Origin: Ceratobasidium sp. AG-K | Lineage: Eukaryota > Basidiomycota > Agaricomycetes > Cantharellales > Ceratobasidiaceae | Length of the DNA stretch: 64,000 nucleotides | Direction of reading: 5' to 3' | Assembly (NCBI GenBank): GCA_037039685.1 | Contig: JAWNGF010000001.1 | Location: 4,774,001 to 4,838,000, forward strand | In this document: positions 34,401 to 45,774 of the stretch, in pieces | How the letters are laid out: every line of letters begins with the position of its first letter | Position numbering within the stretch: the stretch's first letter is position 1 | Notes under the pieces: generated by a model | What the model saw: the letters and a program-made list of their open reading frames with translations, nothing else | Database searches by the model: none | What the model was told of the DNA's origin: nothing | Position numbers and translations under genes: made by a program

Positions 34401-35864
34401 CGCGATTCACCCCGCATAGGTGCACTGAGATGAACTTGTCGGCCCACATTGGCGCCCATCTGTCCCGCCGTAATATCGCCTGTCGGGAACCGAACCGATG
34501 CCGAATTCTGACGAGTCAACCTTCCCGCGTACATGGCACTATTTTCGTCATCCATATTGAATGACGGCTGGCGCAAGATAGAAGTAGGAGCAGCGGTATA
34601 CACAGCATTCGTGTTGAGGATGCCTTGATTCGGGTCATTGACGTTGGAGTAAGAGGCTTTGCGGTGGAGCGACCCAGAAGGCTGCTCCATGGCGGCGTTG
34701 GCGGCAGCAGCACGGCGTTGAGCGGCAGCGCGGTTCGGGTCATCGAGGACACCAACGGAAATGGCACGAGGGCGTGCAAGGAGACTAGTGTTAGGGCCTA
34801 AATGCTGGCTTTGGCGGAAGCCCTTGGCGATGTAGCCGCCGTTTCCGCCATAGAGGCCACTGCCTTCGAAAGAATCCATCCGCTGCCGACCATAGCCACC
34901 CGCCGGCGATGCGTAATCCATGTCTTCCTCCTCGTCATCCGAATGCTCAATGGTGGGTGCCGTGATCATCGAGGTCGTTCCGCTTCGGGCACGAGCAAAG
35001 TTGGAAATGGTCTGCGATCGGTTGCGACTTGGGTTTTGGGCCTGGTGACCTACGATAGCAGCTTGGGCTTGGTTACGAAGCTCGGATACGGTGGCGGGCA
35101 TTGGCATTGGGCGACCATGGCCTGCCGACGGCGCGTCGTCCAAACCAAGGTAGTCAAGGGTATGGACATCGTACTCGTCGACACCCATGACAGAGTCTCC
35201 GGACGTGATGGAGCGCATCTCATCGAGCACCGGGAAACCAGCACCGTTGTTTGGCAGCCACGAGGAAGAGAAAATGGATGGCCCAAAGGCATTCGACAAT
35301 CCACCACTGGGAAGCGTGAGCGAACCCGATCGCAGGCGACTGTTGCGTTCCCCGCCGATAGTGGCCGAAGGAACCGAGGGAGCCATGGAGCTTGCGTGAC
35401 GAAGAGAGGGTCGGTTCGCGGTATTAGTCGCGGTATTCATATTAATGCCTGTATTATTGTTGATTTCATTGGATTCGTAATCGGACACAGGGGCTGCGGG
35501 GAGCGTCGACGCATATCGTTGGGCAGCCAGCTGAACGTTGGAGGGCAAGGTCCCCGCCCTTGCTCGTCTAAATCCGGGAGGGAAGGATGGGGGTGCAAGT
35601 GCTGCCGGGTCTCCGATGTCGCCACTGGCCACATTTTCTGCCGAAGGCGTGTCTTTGGCGTTTCGAAGAGCCGGCGGACGGTACCGGGCCGCCATGCTTT
35701 CCTGGGCTTGCAACTCGCGGGCACTGTCATAAACGATCAGCCACTGGCTTCAACGCACATAATGACGCGACTTACCGTTTTGCAAAAGCGGCCGATGGAG
35801 CGGGAGGTGGGGGCGTCTTGCCAGATGGCCTAGGGAAGCCATCCGGGGTCGATGAGAGAGACAT
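31495..35864 (-). CDS. RNA-binding protein with two RRMs and PUF repeats (Jsn1/Puf1-type), 3' frameshift
   Basis: Large post-transcriptional regulator combining RRM and Pumilio (PUF) domains, a layout of the fungal Jsn1/Puf1-Puf2 group that binds mRNA 3'UTRs. Minus strand, start MSLSSTPDGFPRPSGKTPPP at ATG 35862-35864. A long disordered Ser/Asn/Ala-rich N-terminus follows. RRM1 reads SRSLWIGNLDPTMTGEDLAH (about 34360-34300) and RRM2 reads TRALWIGSIPSTTTPATILS (about 33905-33845). PUF repeats include IHKNGTWAAQKIIECA, PPLLLDQFGNYVVQ, GRFGARSMRACLES, PNGALLLTWLLDSSG and HKLASLTVLRIVNQR (about 32900-32280). The C-terminus is Pro/Gln/Met-rich. In the given sequence the frame closes at TGA 31608-31610, but one extra base near 31645 restores a smooth Gly/Met/Pro-rich tail (SGMMGMGQAPYGMAPNPMPP) ending at TAG 31495-31497. 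I give the longer limit. Confidence 0.88.
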
Positions 35865-36705
35865 TATAGTTTCTTTTTTTCAATCCAAGGATTAGAGTGA
35901 TCGCGAAAAACGGTGCTCGAGGCGCGTTTGTCGTGTGGGTGAATTAGGTATTATGAAAGGTGGGGCCAGATCCTGTCCTGAGCGGAACTCCAAGCTAGCG
36001 AGAAAGATGGCCAAGTTGAAGACAGCTGTCGATAAGATTAAAAAAGGTTTTTGTTCGGCTGGAGCGCAACGCGGTGTCGGTTGCCAGGGAGTACCAACGT
36101 GTGCAAGTAAGAAGTCGAGATTTTGAAAGGCAACAGAGAACTGTCGCAATGGAAATGTTTTCTACAAATAGTGTTGAACTCGAGCGATTAGGCCAAAAAG
36201 ACAACTAAAACTAAGCAATTAATACTAAGTAAGTTTGTCGTCCACACGCAACGCCGGTGGTGGGAGCCTGGAGACGGACGGGTCTGAGGGGCCAGGCCTC
36301 GCAAAGCAATTACTCAATTCTCACGCAAACATAACCAAACCACACTTCGTCACCAGCAATTCACGGCATGCTGCCCCATGATTAAACTTTTACGCTGAAA
36401 GGAGACCTATGTATATGCGTACGCAGTAGCACACACAGGGTCATACGCCAATTTACCTAGCTTCTACGACGACTCACTAAATCCCGACTCTCGAATAACT
36501 TGGATGATCTAGCGGTACCATTCATCGTGACCATGTGCACACATGTTATTATACTTACAGTAACCATCAAGGCAGAAAGGGAGTGACCATAACGAGTGAC
36601 GCAATAAAAAGTGGAAAGTAGCAAAGAAAGCATTGAACCAAAAGAGGATATATAACCACGCGTGCTAGGCTTGCTTTGGACGAGTTGCACCGATTGAGGC
36701 CTACG
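35865..36705. other. Intergenic region 5' of the PUF-protein gene
   Basis: 841 bases that hold the promoter and leader of the PUF-protein gene (minus) and the 3' side of the CAF-1 gene. A 77-codon minus-strand opening at 36457-36690 could be the last exon of the CAF-1 gene if a GTGAGT/GTAG intron at its end is used (see that entry). Otherwise nothing supported. Confidence 0.4.
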
Positions 36706-39376
36706 CTACGTGATTAGATACATCCGCGGCGTTGCTGTGAAAGGGCCACTCACCCATGCTTCATCCGAAACCCGCCATCTTTTCGTTGGTGCATCGACTG
36801 ATCGGCCCTTATCCGCAACCTCCCTCAGCTTAGCCTCGATCGCGTACTTCTTGACTCCCGGGTATTTCTTGAGCGCAAGATGCAAGTCCTCAACTAGCCC
36901 CTTTAGTGTCTTCTCGCTTCCCTCAATCAGCCCGTAGAGTTCGGCCAAGTGCGCGTCTGGGAAGGGGTTCTTGATACTTCCTGGATCTATAGTCTTTTTG
37001 GCGGTAGAGGCAACGCGATTCGATGGACCCAGGGGTATCACACGCCCACCGCTAACACCTGCAGATGAAACACTGGGTGCTGCGAAATCAGATCGTGTCT
37101 GCGCTGCAGCCGTTGTACCCGAGGTATTTGCTAGTGTAGGCTTGTCGAATGGCTCGGCAATAAAGGTGAAGGGATCCACGGGGTAGGGACAATCTACAAG
37201 AGTGGGAGTGGATTTAGTTATGGCACGTGAGGAAAAGGCCGACGCCACTATGTACTCGCCATTAAGAAGCTGTATGCGGTATGGGTTGAACGCGTCGTAT
37301 GTGCATTGTGCAATTTCCTCCTCCCAACAAGGTCCTTTCTGGAAGGGCGCCAGCTTTTCGATTTTTCGTCGTTTACCGTCCTTGTCCTTGTCACTAGCGG
37401 TCGCTTTGACTTTGCGCTTAGCGGTAACCTCGCCAGAATCGTCTGCTGCGGTATCGTTCGAAACCTCTTCAGCGTCATCGTCATCCACAAGCCAGCCTTC
37501 CTCATCCTCGTCCGAGTCTGAATCTTCTTCATCACTTCCGTCGCTTACAATTACCTCCCCATCCCCCTCTTCCTCCCAATCTTCGCCACTATCGTAATCA
37601 TAGTCAAGCGACTCGTCCTTGCCCAACGGCCTCCGCGGTCGGATGTTTGGGGACGATTTGGTCCAAGTTCCTGTGGGGTTTAATATCTATCCATTGCGAA
37701 TCACAGCGTTCAAATATTGCTCACCATAATATGCTGGTCGTTTGTTGTCGTGAAACTGAAATAGTTTGACGGGAATGGCCCGCCGATTCGCCAAAAGCGA
37801 AGTTAATCGCCTGACCGTCTTGCTATCGCCTACCACCTCCGCATCGTTTAACTCGTTCATGATGGCCCGAACTTCGAGATTTTGCCGCGGACGTGAGTGT
37901 AGATGGGAACCAGTTCGTGACCTTGTCGGGTAGGAATCAAGAAACTGCCGCAGTAAATCGCCAGAGCTTGACGACGAACCGGAGGGTGTGGGTCGTGTTC
38001 CCGGTCCAACAAAACGGTTGATGGGAGCGCAAACCGTGTTCTTCTTGACCACGAACGAGTGAAATGTCTTATCATAGTCGGACAGCTCTACGTCATCCGT
38101 CTTAACTCGAGTTGCTGCTGGCCGGGCAGGGGTGAAAAAAGAAGCAAACGCAGCAGCAGTCTTTTTAGTGTTCTAGTTTGGGGTACGGTCAGCAGAGCTC
38201 AGTGACCATAGCATGCACATATCGCACCTCTGCAACCTTTTTCTCCTTCTCCACCTTCGCTGTTTTCTTCTCCTGTTTCTCCTTCTCTTTGGCAACTACT
38301 TCGGGGTCTACAGGTTTCTTGGTCCTCCCACTCGACTTTTTCGACGTTTCCCCAGCTTTCTCCTCCTTTGAAGGAGATTTCATTACTACGTCCTGCAGTC
38401 AAACTTTGATTAACTGGGCATGTAAGATAGGGATGCCAGAGCGAACCTTGTCGACTGATGCATTATTCCCGGTGGACTTGACGAACTGCGCTCGTTCCGA
38501 ATCCGGTAGCGCAGCAAGCGCAGCCTGAAGGTCAAGTTTCGCCTAATAACCAGTTGAAGGAATTCTCTAGGTAACGCGCAGTCCACTCACTTGGTTTCGC
38601 TCTTTCCAGCGTTCCTCGCAGACCTGCTGAAATTCGGACGGAAGCATCCCTCTGTCTTTCGCCTCTAACCTCCAAATTGTTGCACCCTAAACAAATATTG
38701 GATCGCGGATCGAGGAAGGGAGGGCCAGACTTACCGTGACGCCATTGTCCACGCCCCAGTTTACACGGTCAGCTACCGTTTTAATGGCAGCCTCGACCAC
38801 CGACTTGGTGAGTATAGGTGCATTATTCCCGTCGACCGAACTTCCAGAAGGTATCTGGGCTGCCAAGAGCTTATGTACCCGAGTTGCGGCATGGCCAAAC
38901 GTTTCTTCACTTGAGACGAAAGTTAGTGCCACGAACAAGAAAGATTACAGGCAATCGCACCTCTCGTGTACTAGTTTAGCGATTAAAGGCAGATGGGCTG
39001 GCGGAAATGTCGACAAAGGCGTTGTGGCAGTTTGAAGTTGGGTATGAAAGTTCAAACGTTCTGAGAGCTAGCTTAGCACACCCCAGGTGGTTTCACTGCT
39101 GGGGATATAAACTTACCAGAAATCGTAGATACCGCTTGGTCCAGACCGAGTGGCTGCTGTTTAAACACGGCCTTTTTGTTCTTAAGGGACGCAACTGGTT
39201 GAGCTGAATCTATTTCGGCAGCGTTTGAACTCGTGCATAGTCTATCTTGTACATGAGACTTACTCGTGGAGGTTTGGACTGGTCATAGGTTTCTCGAGCA
39301 TTAATAACTTGAAAGGATAATAACAATTGGGCATACCTATGTCCATTGGTTTATGAGAGGCGTCGTTATCGTCCAT
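36706..39376 (-). CDS. RLF2: Chromatin assembly factor 1, large subunit (p150/Rlf2/CHAF1A)
   Basis: Largest subunit of CAF-1, which deposits H3-H4 behind replication forks. Minus strand, start MDDNDASHKPMDI at ATG 39374-39376. The middle has a long basic KER-type coil (VAKEKEKQEKKTAKVEKEKK, about 38300-38240). It is followed by a PIP/E3-like segment KTAAAFASFFTPARPAATRV (about 38165-38110). The family hallmark comes next: VKLFQFHDNKRPAYYGTWTK, then LDYDYDSGEDWEEEGDGE and a long acidic run DEEDSDSDEDEEGWLVDDDD (about 37770-37470). The C-terminal winged-helix region follows (HLALKKYPGVKKYAIEAKLR). The open frame ends RWRVSDEAWVSGPFTATPRM and stop 36706-36708. A GTGAGT donor directly after DEAW and an acceptor at the stop codon would instead splice into a frame ending at 36457. 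The family end is usually soon after the EAW block, so I prefer the first. Confidence 0.9.
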
Positions 39377-39787
39377 CGCGATAGTCCTTCAGAGGAGTCA
39401 CAGTGATGGTCAAACGCGAGGCGCGACATTAGGATACACGTCCAAAACCAAGTCACCTGACCGGTGTTTTTGATCTACCTCCGTTCACAAGGACTTTATG
39501 GCACAATGACATGGAAGACTGCAAAGGACTTTCATTGCATGGTATTTAATACAGTGTTTGTGAAAATGACGAAAAGCGCGAGACATAATGATAACAGACG
39601 CGAGACAAGGAAAAGAGAACAACTAGTATCAAACACGGTACCAAGGTCCTTCAGCCATCAAAGCAAGTTTATCCAGCACTTGGATAGCTCGGCAGAAGAC
39701 GATGATAAGCAAAAGCTCTTCGGGTACCGCGATGATGAACGTGTATAGCCAAGAAAAAAAAAGAAACGGATGTAGTGCCAAAGGCTT
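39377..39787. other. Promoter region of the CAF-1 large-subunit gene
   Basis: 411 bases upstream of the minus-strand CAF-1 gene and downstream of the TBP stop codon. No coding signal seen; A-rich runs near 39755-39770 lie just 3' of the TBP gene and may include its polyadenylation region. Confidence 0.35.
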
Positions 39788-40819
39788 TTACGGCTTTCGA
39801 AACTCGCAGAGCACAGTGTAGATGGTGTTGAAGGCGGTATAGATCTCTTCGCGAACCTGACAAAGGGTTAGACAATTACACACATGTAGTGGAGCAAACA
39901 TACCTTGGCACCAGTCAACACGATCTTACCAGAAACGAAGATGAGGAGGACAACCTTGGGCTTGAGCATGCGGTAGATAAGACCAGGGAACAACTAAGAA
40001 GGGGTTAGCGCGATGATAATGAAGAGCCACCCAATCCAACATACCTCGGGTTCGTAAGAACTGAACTGTCCGTGGCTATAGGCAAGACCCTCCAAACGGA
40101 TGGGGAACTTGACGTCACAGCTGCCAACAATGTTTTGGATCTTGAACTCCGAGAACTTGGCGTCGAACCCAAGCTTCTGAACAATGCGCGCATACTTGCG
40201 CGAGGCCAGCCGGGAATCGTCCTCAGACTTGGCACCAGTCACGACCATCTTGCCCGAGGCAAAGATGAGGGCGGTAGTCTTGGGGTCGCGAATTCGCATA
40301 ATCACGGCAGCAAAACGCTTCACTCGGAGATTAGCAAGGCTCACGGGAATTCGCTAGGCAGAAAGCGTACCTTGGGATTGTATTCGGCATTGCGAGCATG
40401 TAGAGCAATGGTCTTAAGATCAAGGCGACAATCAAGGTTGACAGTGGCGACGATGTTCCTAAAGTAAGTCAAGTGTTCAGCATCAATAAATTCTTAACTA
40501 CATAGTATGTACATCCCCGGACGAGGCGCCTTCAGCGCACAATGGAAGAAGAGAAAAAAGTAGCTAACGCCATGACTTACTGCAGCGTAGGAACAATCCC
40601 ATCGACAGCAGTAATATGCTGCTGCTCCAGCGTCAACGCCGGCTTTTCAGCGGGTGTTGGCGCCGAAACAGCAGGCATTGCAAAAGTGGCTTGTGGCGCA
40701 GTTGGAGCCACAGGTGCATTGGCGGCGGGCAATCGAACGTTACGGTTGGCGTTGGGCACCGCAGGAGGGGGGTAGGCAAGCTGGCGAGCAGCAGTCGGCA
40801 TCGTAATAGTGTTAGACAT
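39788..40819 (-). CDS. SPT15: TATA-box-binding protein
   Basis: General transcription factor that binds TATA DNA for all three RNA polymerases. Minus strand, ATG 40817-40819. The N-terminal tail is Ala/Pro-rich ([20 protein letters not shown], then [17 protein letters not shown]). The saddle core has two direct repeats: [40 protein letters not shown] and [20 protein letters not shown], then [40 protein letters not shown] and [20 protein letters not shown]. It ends VLCEFRKP and TAA 39788-39790. The core is essentially invariant in sequence compared with other eukaryotes. Introns at about 40455-40580, 40340-40372, 39994-40042 and 39856-39903. Confidence 0.97.
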
Positions 40820-41384
40820 GGTGTCAAAAAAAATGTAATCGGAGCGGACGGAGTCTCGGATGAGGTCGGATGCAAATCGCGGGGAAGGGCGGCTCGTGTG
40901 CCAGCCGACGTGCCTATCTTATACCCCGGTCTGGTGGTCCGTGCACACCATGACAAATATTTATTGCAATTGTGATCGCCACGTTGCCTTTCCGGAAGCT
41001 TCTCTCCCGCGTCCACATCCCGGCCCAAGCCCCAGCGAGTGAACGTGCGGCCCCCGACGTCAAAGTACATCGTCCAAAGCCGCAAGCCTAATACCCATGA
41101 GCCGGCTGCACCGAACGTGATGGCTGTAGTTATGCAGTCCCAGGCTGGTTTGGCTTATCGCCGCCCCTTGGCCACGTATCGGTGTCCCTTCCTCTTCTCC
41201 CAAGGTCGTTGTGCTTGTCAAGCACCTATTCAACTCCCTGTTCCTTCCGCACTGGCGCCTTTCCTCTTGTGCCTTACTGTTACAATAGGAATGAGACTCA
41301 GTTGATATGGTGACATTCCCACGTGTCAGCGCTAGCGAATATATTGCGTACATATTTGGTAGCTCCCCTATTCTATATCTATTG
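40820..41384. other. TBP promoter and LOG-gene 3' flank
   Basis: 565 bases. A short A-run just upstream of the TBP start codon (about 40825-40835 on the minus strand a T-run) is seen. No gene recognised; openings on both strands are short and shadow-like. Confidence 0.35.
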
Positions 41385-42235
41385 CTATATAGCATCTACA
41401 CCCGCACCTTGAGCTTCGTCCCATTTCCATTTGTACCCGGCCTCCGTGTCAGGCTTCCAAGTTCTCAATGCTTCGAGGGTCGCCTGGCCCCAGTCGCCAT
41501 CGACCGGTGGATTAATGATCGTAACCAGAGACGCGTTAGCAGGTTTGATGAAACCCGCTTGAAGTCCGTTTTGGATCAACTGCTTCAGTGGCTCATAATA
41601 GCCTGATACATTAAGCACGATGACCGCTGAAATACAAGTTAGCAGTTTGAAGGAGTAATTAAATGCAAACACGTACGTTTCAAGTGTATTCCCAACTGAT
41701 TCCAGGTAATTACCTCTAGAACCTGAACCAAGTGTCAGTAATCCACCCTCATTGCTGGGTATATGCGCCCGTATTACCTCCTCGAAAGTGCCGTAACCTC
41801 CTGGGAGCCCAATAAACGCGCCACTCTGGGTGGCCATGACTTTTTTTCTGTCATGCATCGAATGGACGATGAGGGTTTTGCTGCGCGCCCAGACAGTCTC
41901 ATCCTCTTCGTCTTTGCTGACTAGGACTGGGCCCGTGCCTTCCCCCCCGCTGTCCTTGATGGCTTGAGGTACTACACCCAGAACATCGCCACCGGCCTGA
42001 GCACAAGCAAACGCCGCGCCGCCCATGAGACCCCGCCTTCCACCCCCATATACTAGGCTTATACCTGCCCGCGCGAGCGCTCTTCCTATCGCTGGGATAA
42101 GGATAAGAATCGGAATTTAGGCACTATCAATAAAAGATGATAGATTACCGACTTACACTCGGCCACCTGCATAAATTCCGGGGTCGTGCCTGGAGAAGAG
42201 CCACAATAAACGGATGCAGCGTTTGGTGACAACAT
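41385..42235 (-). CDS. LOG: LOG-family phosphoribohydrolase (lysine-decarboxylase-like fold)
   Basis: Member of the LOG family, which in plants and many microbes cleaves cytokinin riboside 5'-monophosphates to free cytokinin; related proteins act on other nucleotides. Minus strand, MLSPNAASVYCGSSPGTTPE at ATG 42233-42235. The family blocks follow: GRALARAGISLVYGGGRRGL, MGGAAFACAQAGGDVLGVVP and the signature LPGGYGTFEEV (about 41800-41770), with an upstream Arg-Lys pair in HDRKKVMATQSGAF. After introns come LEVITWNQLGIHLK and IVLNVSGYYEPLKQLIQNGL. The arginine and glutamates of PGGxGTxxE and the M..RK motif needed for activity are present. It ends GAGVDAI at 41385-41387. The reading frame stays open upstream to 42499 with other Met codons, so a longer N-terminus cannot be excluded; the chosen start matches the normal LOG N-terminus. 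Confidence 0.88.
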
Positions 42236-42467
42236 CGTCTCAGACACTGTTGATTCTGTGTAACCGTGTGTTCGTCTAGGAATATGATCATGTACGTACT
42301 GGGGAGCAGTAAAATATTGTAGTTGCTGGTTGGTTGAAGGTTTCGTTGCAGACGAATTTTGACTCGAACGCATGTATATATAAGCCGAATATGTCACGAT
42401 CACGTGAGCCTGGGATTTGTCCAGCAAGCGCGCCTGGACGCTTTGTGATTCCCGACGACAGATTATC

Positions 42468-43932
42468 ATGTTTTTGAAAGGCTCGGCGAACAAGGTCACC
42501 CAGAAGCCCGCTGTAGAACCCGCTTTACAGCCATGGGTAGAAAAATAGTATGTTTTACTATTATCACGTATAACTTGCCTGATTCCGTCGCCTCAAGTCG
42601 GCCTCAAACCATCGAAGATGTCTCGGCTCAAGAGCATGCAGTTGCAGTGTTGCGAAAAACCCTAACTTCAACTAATGTGAGGATCCATGTTTGTTGTTAT
42701 ATGCTTTTTAACACGGTTCAGACGTAGTTGCCTCACATGCTGTTCTATGGGCCACCTGGTACAGGAAAGACGAGCACAATTCTCGCTTTATCTCGCCAAC
42801 TCTTCGGGTAAGTATTGTGATGATCCTGCTTCTATGGGAACTTAGTCTTACATATTAGATGTATTTCAGACCTGAGCATTTCCGATCTCGCGTGCTGGAA
42901 CTGAACGCATCCGACGAACGTGGCATCTCATTGTGCGAGAAAAGATCAAGAACTTTGCGCGTCAAACACCACGAGCTGCAGATGCCAACTCCCAGTACCC
43001 ATGTCCGCCATACAAAATCATTATTTTGGACGAGGCGGATTCCATGACCCAGGATGCACAGGGAGCCTTGCGTCGTATTATGGAAAACTATGCTAAAATC
43101 ACTCGATTCTGCTTGGTTTGCAATTATGTCACGCGGTGAGTGCAAGTGTCGTTTATGTTGAGACTTTCTAATGCGTTCCGTCGTCCCGGATAGCATTATT
43201 GAGCCATTGGCATCACGTTGTTCGAAATTCCGGTTTCATCCATTGGATGTATCTTCGACTCGGACCAGGCTCGAACACATTATCAAAACCGAGGTGATTG
43301 ACATATCTCCTGACGTATGTATATGTCGATATCTTATTTAACTTCAACTAACTGGCTTTTAGGCTGTGACTGCGTTGATATCGACCTCAGACGGGGACCT
43401 TCGTCGCTCGATTACCTATTTGCAGTCCGCAGCGCGTCTCTCTACGGCTCAAACACCCCCTGTCGCCATAAGTGCTATCGATATCCAAGAGATTGCTGGG
43501 GTTGTGCCGGACAATGTCATGAATCGATTCGGTACTGCGATCGGCATTGACCTTCCGAACGAGTCTATGGACGTGGATGGTAAGTAGAATGGCTATGTAC
43601 TTATTCGGCCTGATTCTGAGGTTTGAGTCCTCCTAGTTGCTAAAGATTTCGACGGGATTCGAGCCGAAGTGAAACGCATTATGCAGGAGGGGTTCAGTGT
43701 TGCCCAACTACTTTCTCAGGTCCGTGAAGTAGAGACGCTAGTAAACTGCCTGTACTTAACATTCCGCCTCTAGCTTCATGATATCGTAATATTGCACGAC
43801 ACGATCACCTCTAGGCAAAAAACGGCATGCGCTCTCGTATTTGCCGCGGCGGACAAAGCACTATGTGACGGCGCGGATGAAGAGTTACAGTTGCTTGAGA
43901 TTGGTGTCGGCGTCTGGAAGGCACTGAAATGA
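42468..43932 (+). CDS. RFC2: Replication factor C subunit (yeast Rfc2 / human RFC4 type), one apparent frameshift
   Basis: AAA+ subunit of the PCNA clamp loader. Start [20 protein letters not shown] at ATG 42468. RFC box WVEKYRP is formed across an intron whose donor lies inside the Tyr codon (about 42548-42598). Walker A is [19 protein letters not shown] (about 42748-42805), then [10 protein letters not shown]. The DEAD-type Walker B is [20 protein letters not shown], the sensor region [20 protein letters not shown], and the collar helices end [20 protein letters not shown] before TGA 43930-43932. Between GIS and [13 protein letters not shown] (near 42930) the reading shifts by one base: the given sequence is one base short of the family pattern, within an exon and with no splice signals. 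Since this gene is essential, a sequence error is more likely than a null allele. Confidence 0.93.
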
Positions 43933-44138
43933 GACGTATTGCCACACTGTAGAGCTTTTATACTTATTGCGGTTACGCTGTAATGGCGGCGCACTTTTTC
44001 CTTTACCAGAGTTGTGGTGTTGATGTCATCGAACTACGTTATCTAATCGAAGCATGATATCCAAATTTCTTGGTTAACCCTGACTCTCACTTTGACTACC
44101 AACTCATACCTTCGTCATCGTCTCGCTATAGTTGACCC

Positions 44139-45117
44139 ATGATTCGCCACGCTTCAAAGACAGCCGTACGTGCTGCTCGGGTCCAATCTAGGTTCTTGGC
44201 CTCAACAGTTCTCCTTCCGAAAACCTCCGAGCAATGGCAAGAACATACCCTATCACAGCTAAGGACAGAAGCCAAGCGGCGCGGACTAGCAATGTAAGAT
44301 AATTGCACAATGGTTTTTACAAATATCGATGTTTTTTTCGTATCTTATAGGGGCGGAAACAAGACTAAACTTGTCGAAAGGCTCGTTGCGCATTCCGAGG
44401 TCAGCGAGCGCCCATCTGCGCCTGCAGGAGCCCCATCGCTCGCATCAACCCCAGCAAGGCAGCGATGGATCTCCTCCAGTAGCCACCTACAGGCAGAGGC
44501 TCCTGGTGATAAGTTCAAGCCCCGCTGGGCTCGCAGCCTGGATGTGAAGTTGCCGGAAACGCCAGAGGAGGTCGACGAAGGACCGGTTATCGTGAGCACA
44601 ATCATATGTGTTGCTACGTGCTGAGACTGACTGTCGTCTTTAGCCATTCCTTGCTCAAAAATTTGATTCTCCCGCATCTGAATCTGCGTCCCCCCCGCAA
44701 GAGCTTCCTAGTAGCGCTCCTAGGGTCGTCACTGTTGCATCAGCCGCCACGCATATTGGCGGAGGACCCTCTCATGCGATCCATGAAGCAACTGATGCTC
44801 ATGCACTCGAGTCTGAAGCCGGAAGTAAATCATCTTCGGGTGGACTCGGGGGACTACTTCATGAGCTGGGAATCTCATTCAATTTCAATTTCAAGGATTC
44901 AACCAGTAGCGCGGTGAATGAGATCCTGCAGCCTGTAGCATCTGGTATAGCCACACCTACCATTGACAAGGACACCAGCAACTTGAAGGATGCTCAACGG
45001 GACCTCAACGAAGAGGAGAAGCGAGGATTGTGGGTCCTCGGGGGTATTGTGATTGGTGGACTAGTGCTGGGATCCCTCGGGAATAAAAAGTCGACTGCCG
45101 AGAAGGAGAATCACTAG
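44139..45117 (+). CDS. AIM34: Mitochondrial SAP-domain protein, AIM34-like
   Basis: Starts MIRHASKTAVRAARVQSRFL at ATG 44139, an Arg/Ala/Ser-rich, acid-free N-terminus typical of mitochondrial import. A SAP motif follows (TLSQLRTEAKRRGLAM then after an intron GGNKTKLVERLVAHSE, about 44250-44400), normally a nucleic-acid-binding helix pair. A Ser/Pro/Ala-rich linker leads to a Gly-rich segment GLGGLLHELGISFNFNF (about 44845-44895). Near the C-terminus is one membrane span, GLWVLGGIVIGGLVLGSLGN (about 45029-45088), and a charged tail KKSTAEKENH with TAG 45115-45117. N-terminal presequence, SAP domain and single C-terminal span match the fungal AIM34 layout (altered inheritance of mitochondria). 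The role, perhaps linking mtDNA or RNA to the inner membrane, is not established. Introns at about 44297-44349 and 44592-44642. Confidence 0.65.
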
Positions 45118-45774
45118 TGGACAAATGTTCCGAATACCTACCCAGCAAGTACGCCTTATTTCCTCCCTGTTTTCTTACGATACTGTGGCGGAAAATCTAA
45201 TTGTTACCGCCTTTTTATGAGACCTCAAGATACCGTTGAGACGCGCATACATTCTTATTAGCTGTTTGTATTAGCAAGCGACAAAAGTAAACTGCTGCAA
45301 ATTAGGTTAATTTGCCACCCTCAAGCGCCATGGCAGATTCGTCGAATGAGCGCCCAGTTGTTCAAACCTACCCCAGCTCTTGACCTCATTTCGTCAACGA
45401 CCGCCCGGCATGGCTAACTATCAAACCACGGGCCTAAAGCATAATTCAAGTGTACGAACCAAGAAAAGTGTTAGATTTGCTTCGGTAACCGGCCAGAGGG
45501 CCCTTGAGCTAGCTTCTTGGCGTAGGCCCGCCGATTCAAAGACCCAGTCAACTGAGCTTGTCCTGTCGCCGAAGGCCTGTGCTGGCATGGCTATCATCAA
45601 ATTTGTGATATCCAAGTTGTTATATGTGCGACTACCTACCAGCCGACGAACGGAACTCGAGGTTCGTGTTACGTTCCGTGCAGCATAAATTCTCACTCTC
45701 CGTGAAATCAGGAGCACTGCGCTCGATTAACTTCGGCAGAGCAACTCGCAAGGTGGTGGAGCGGGCTCTCCCCC

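Noticed and set aside
34802..35833. 343-codon plus-strand open frame opposite the PUF-protein gene
   Set aside because: It is the antisense shadow of the Ser/Ala/Asn-rich N-terminus of the RRM-PUF protein; low-complexity coding sequence often leaves the opposite strand open. No motif in its translation.
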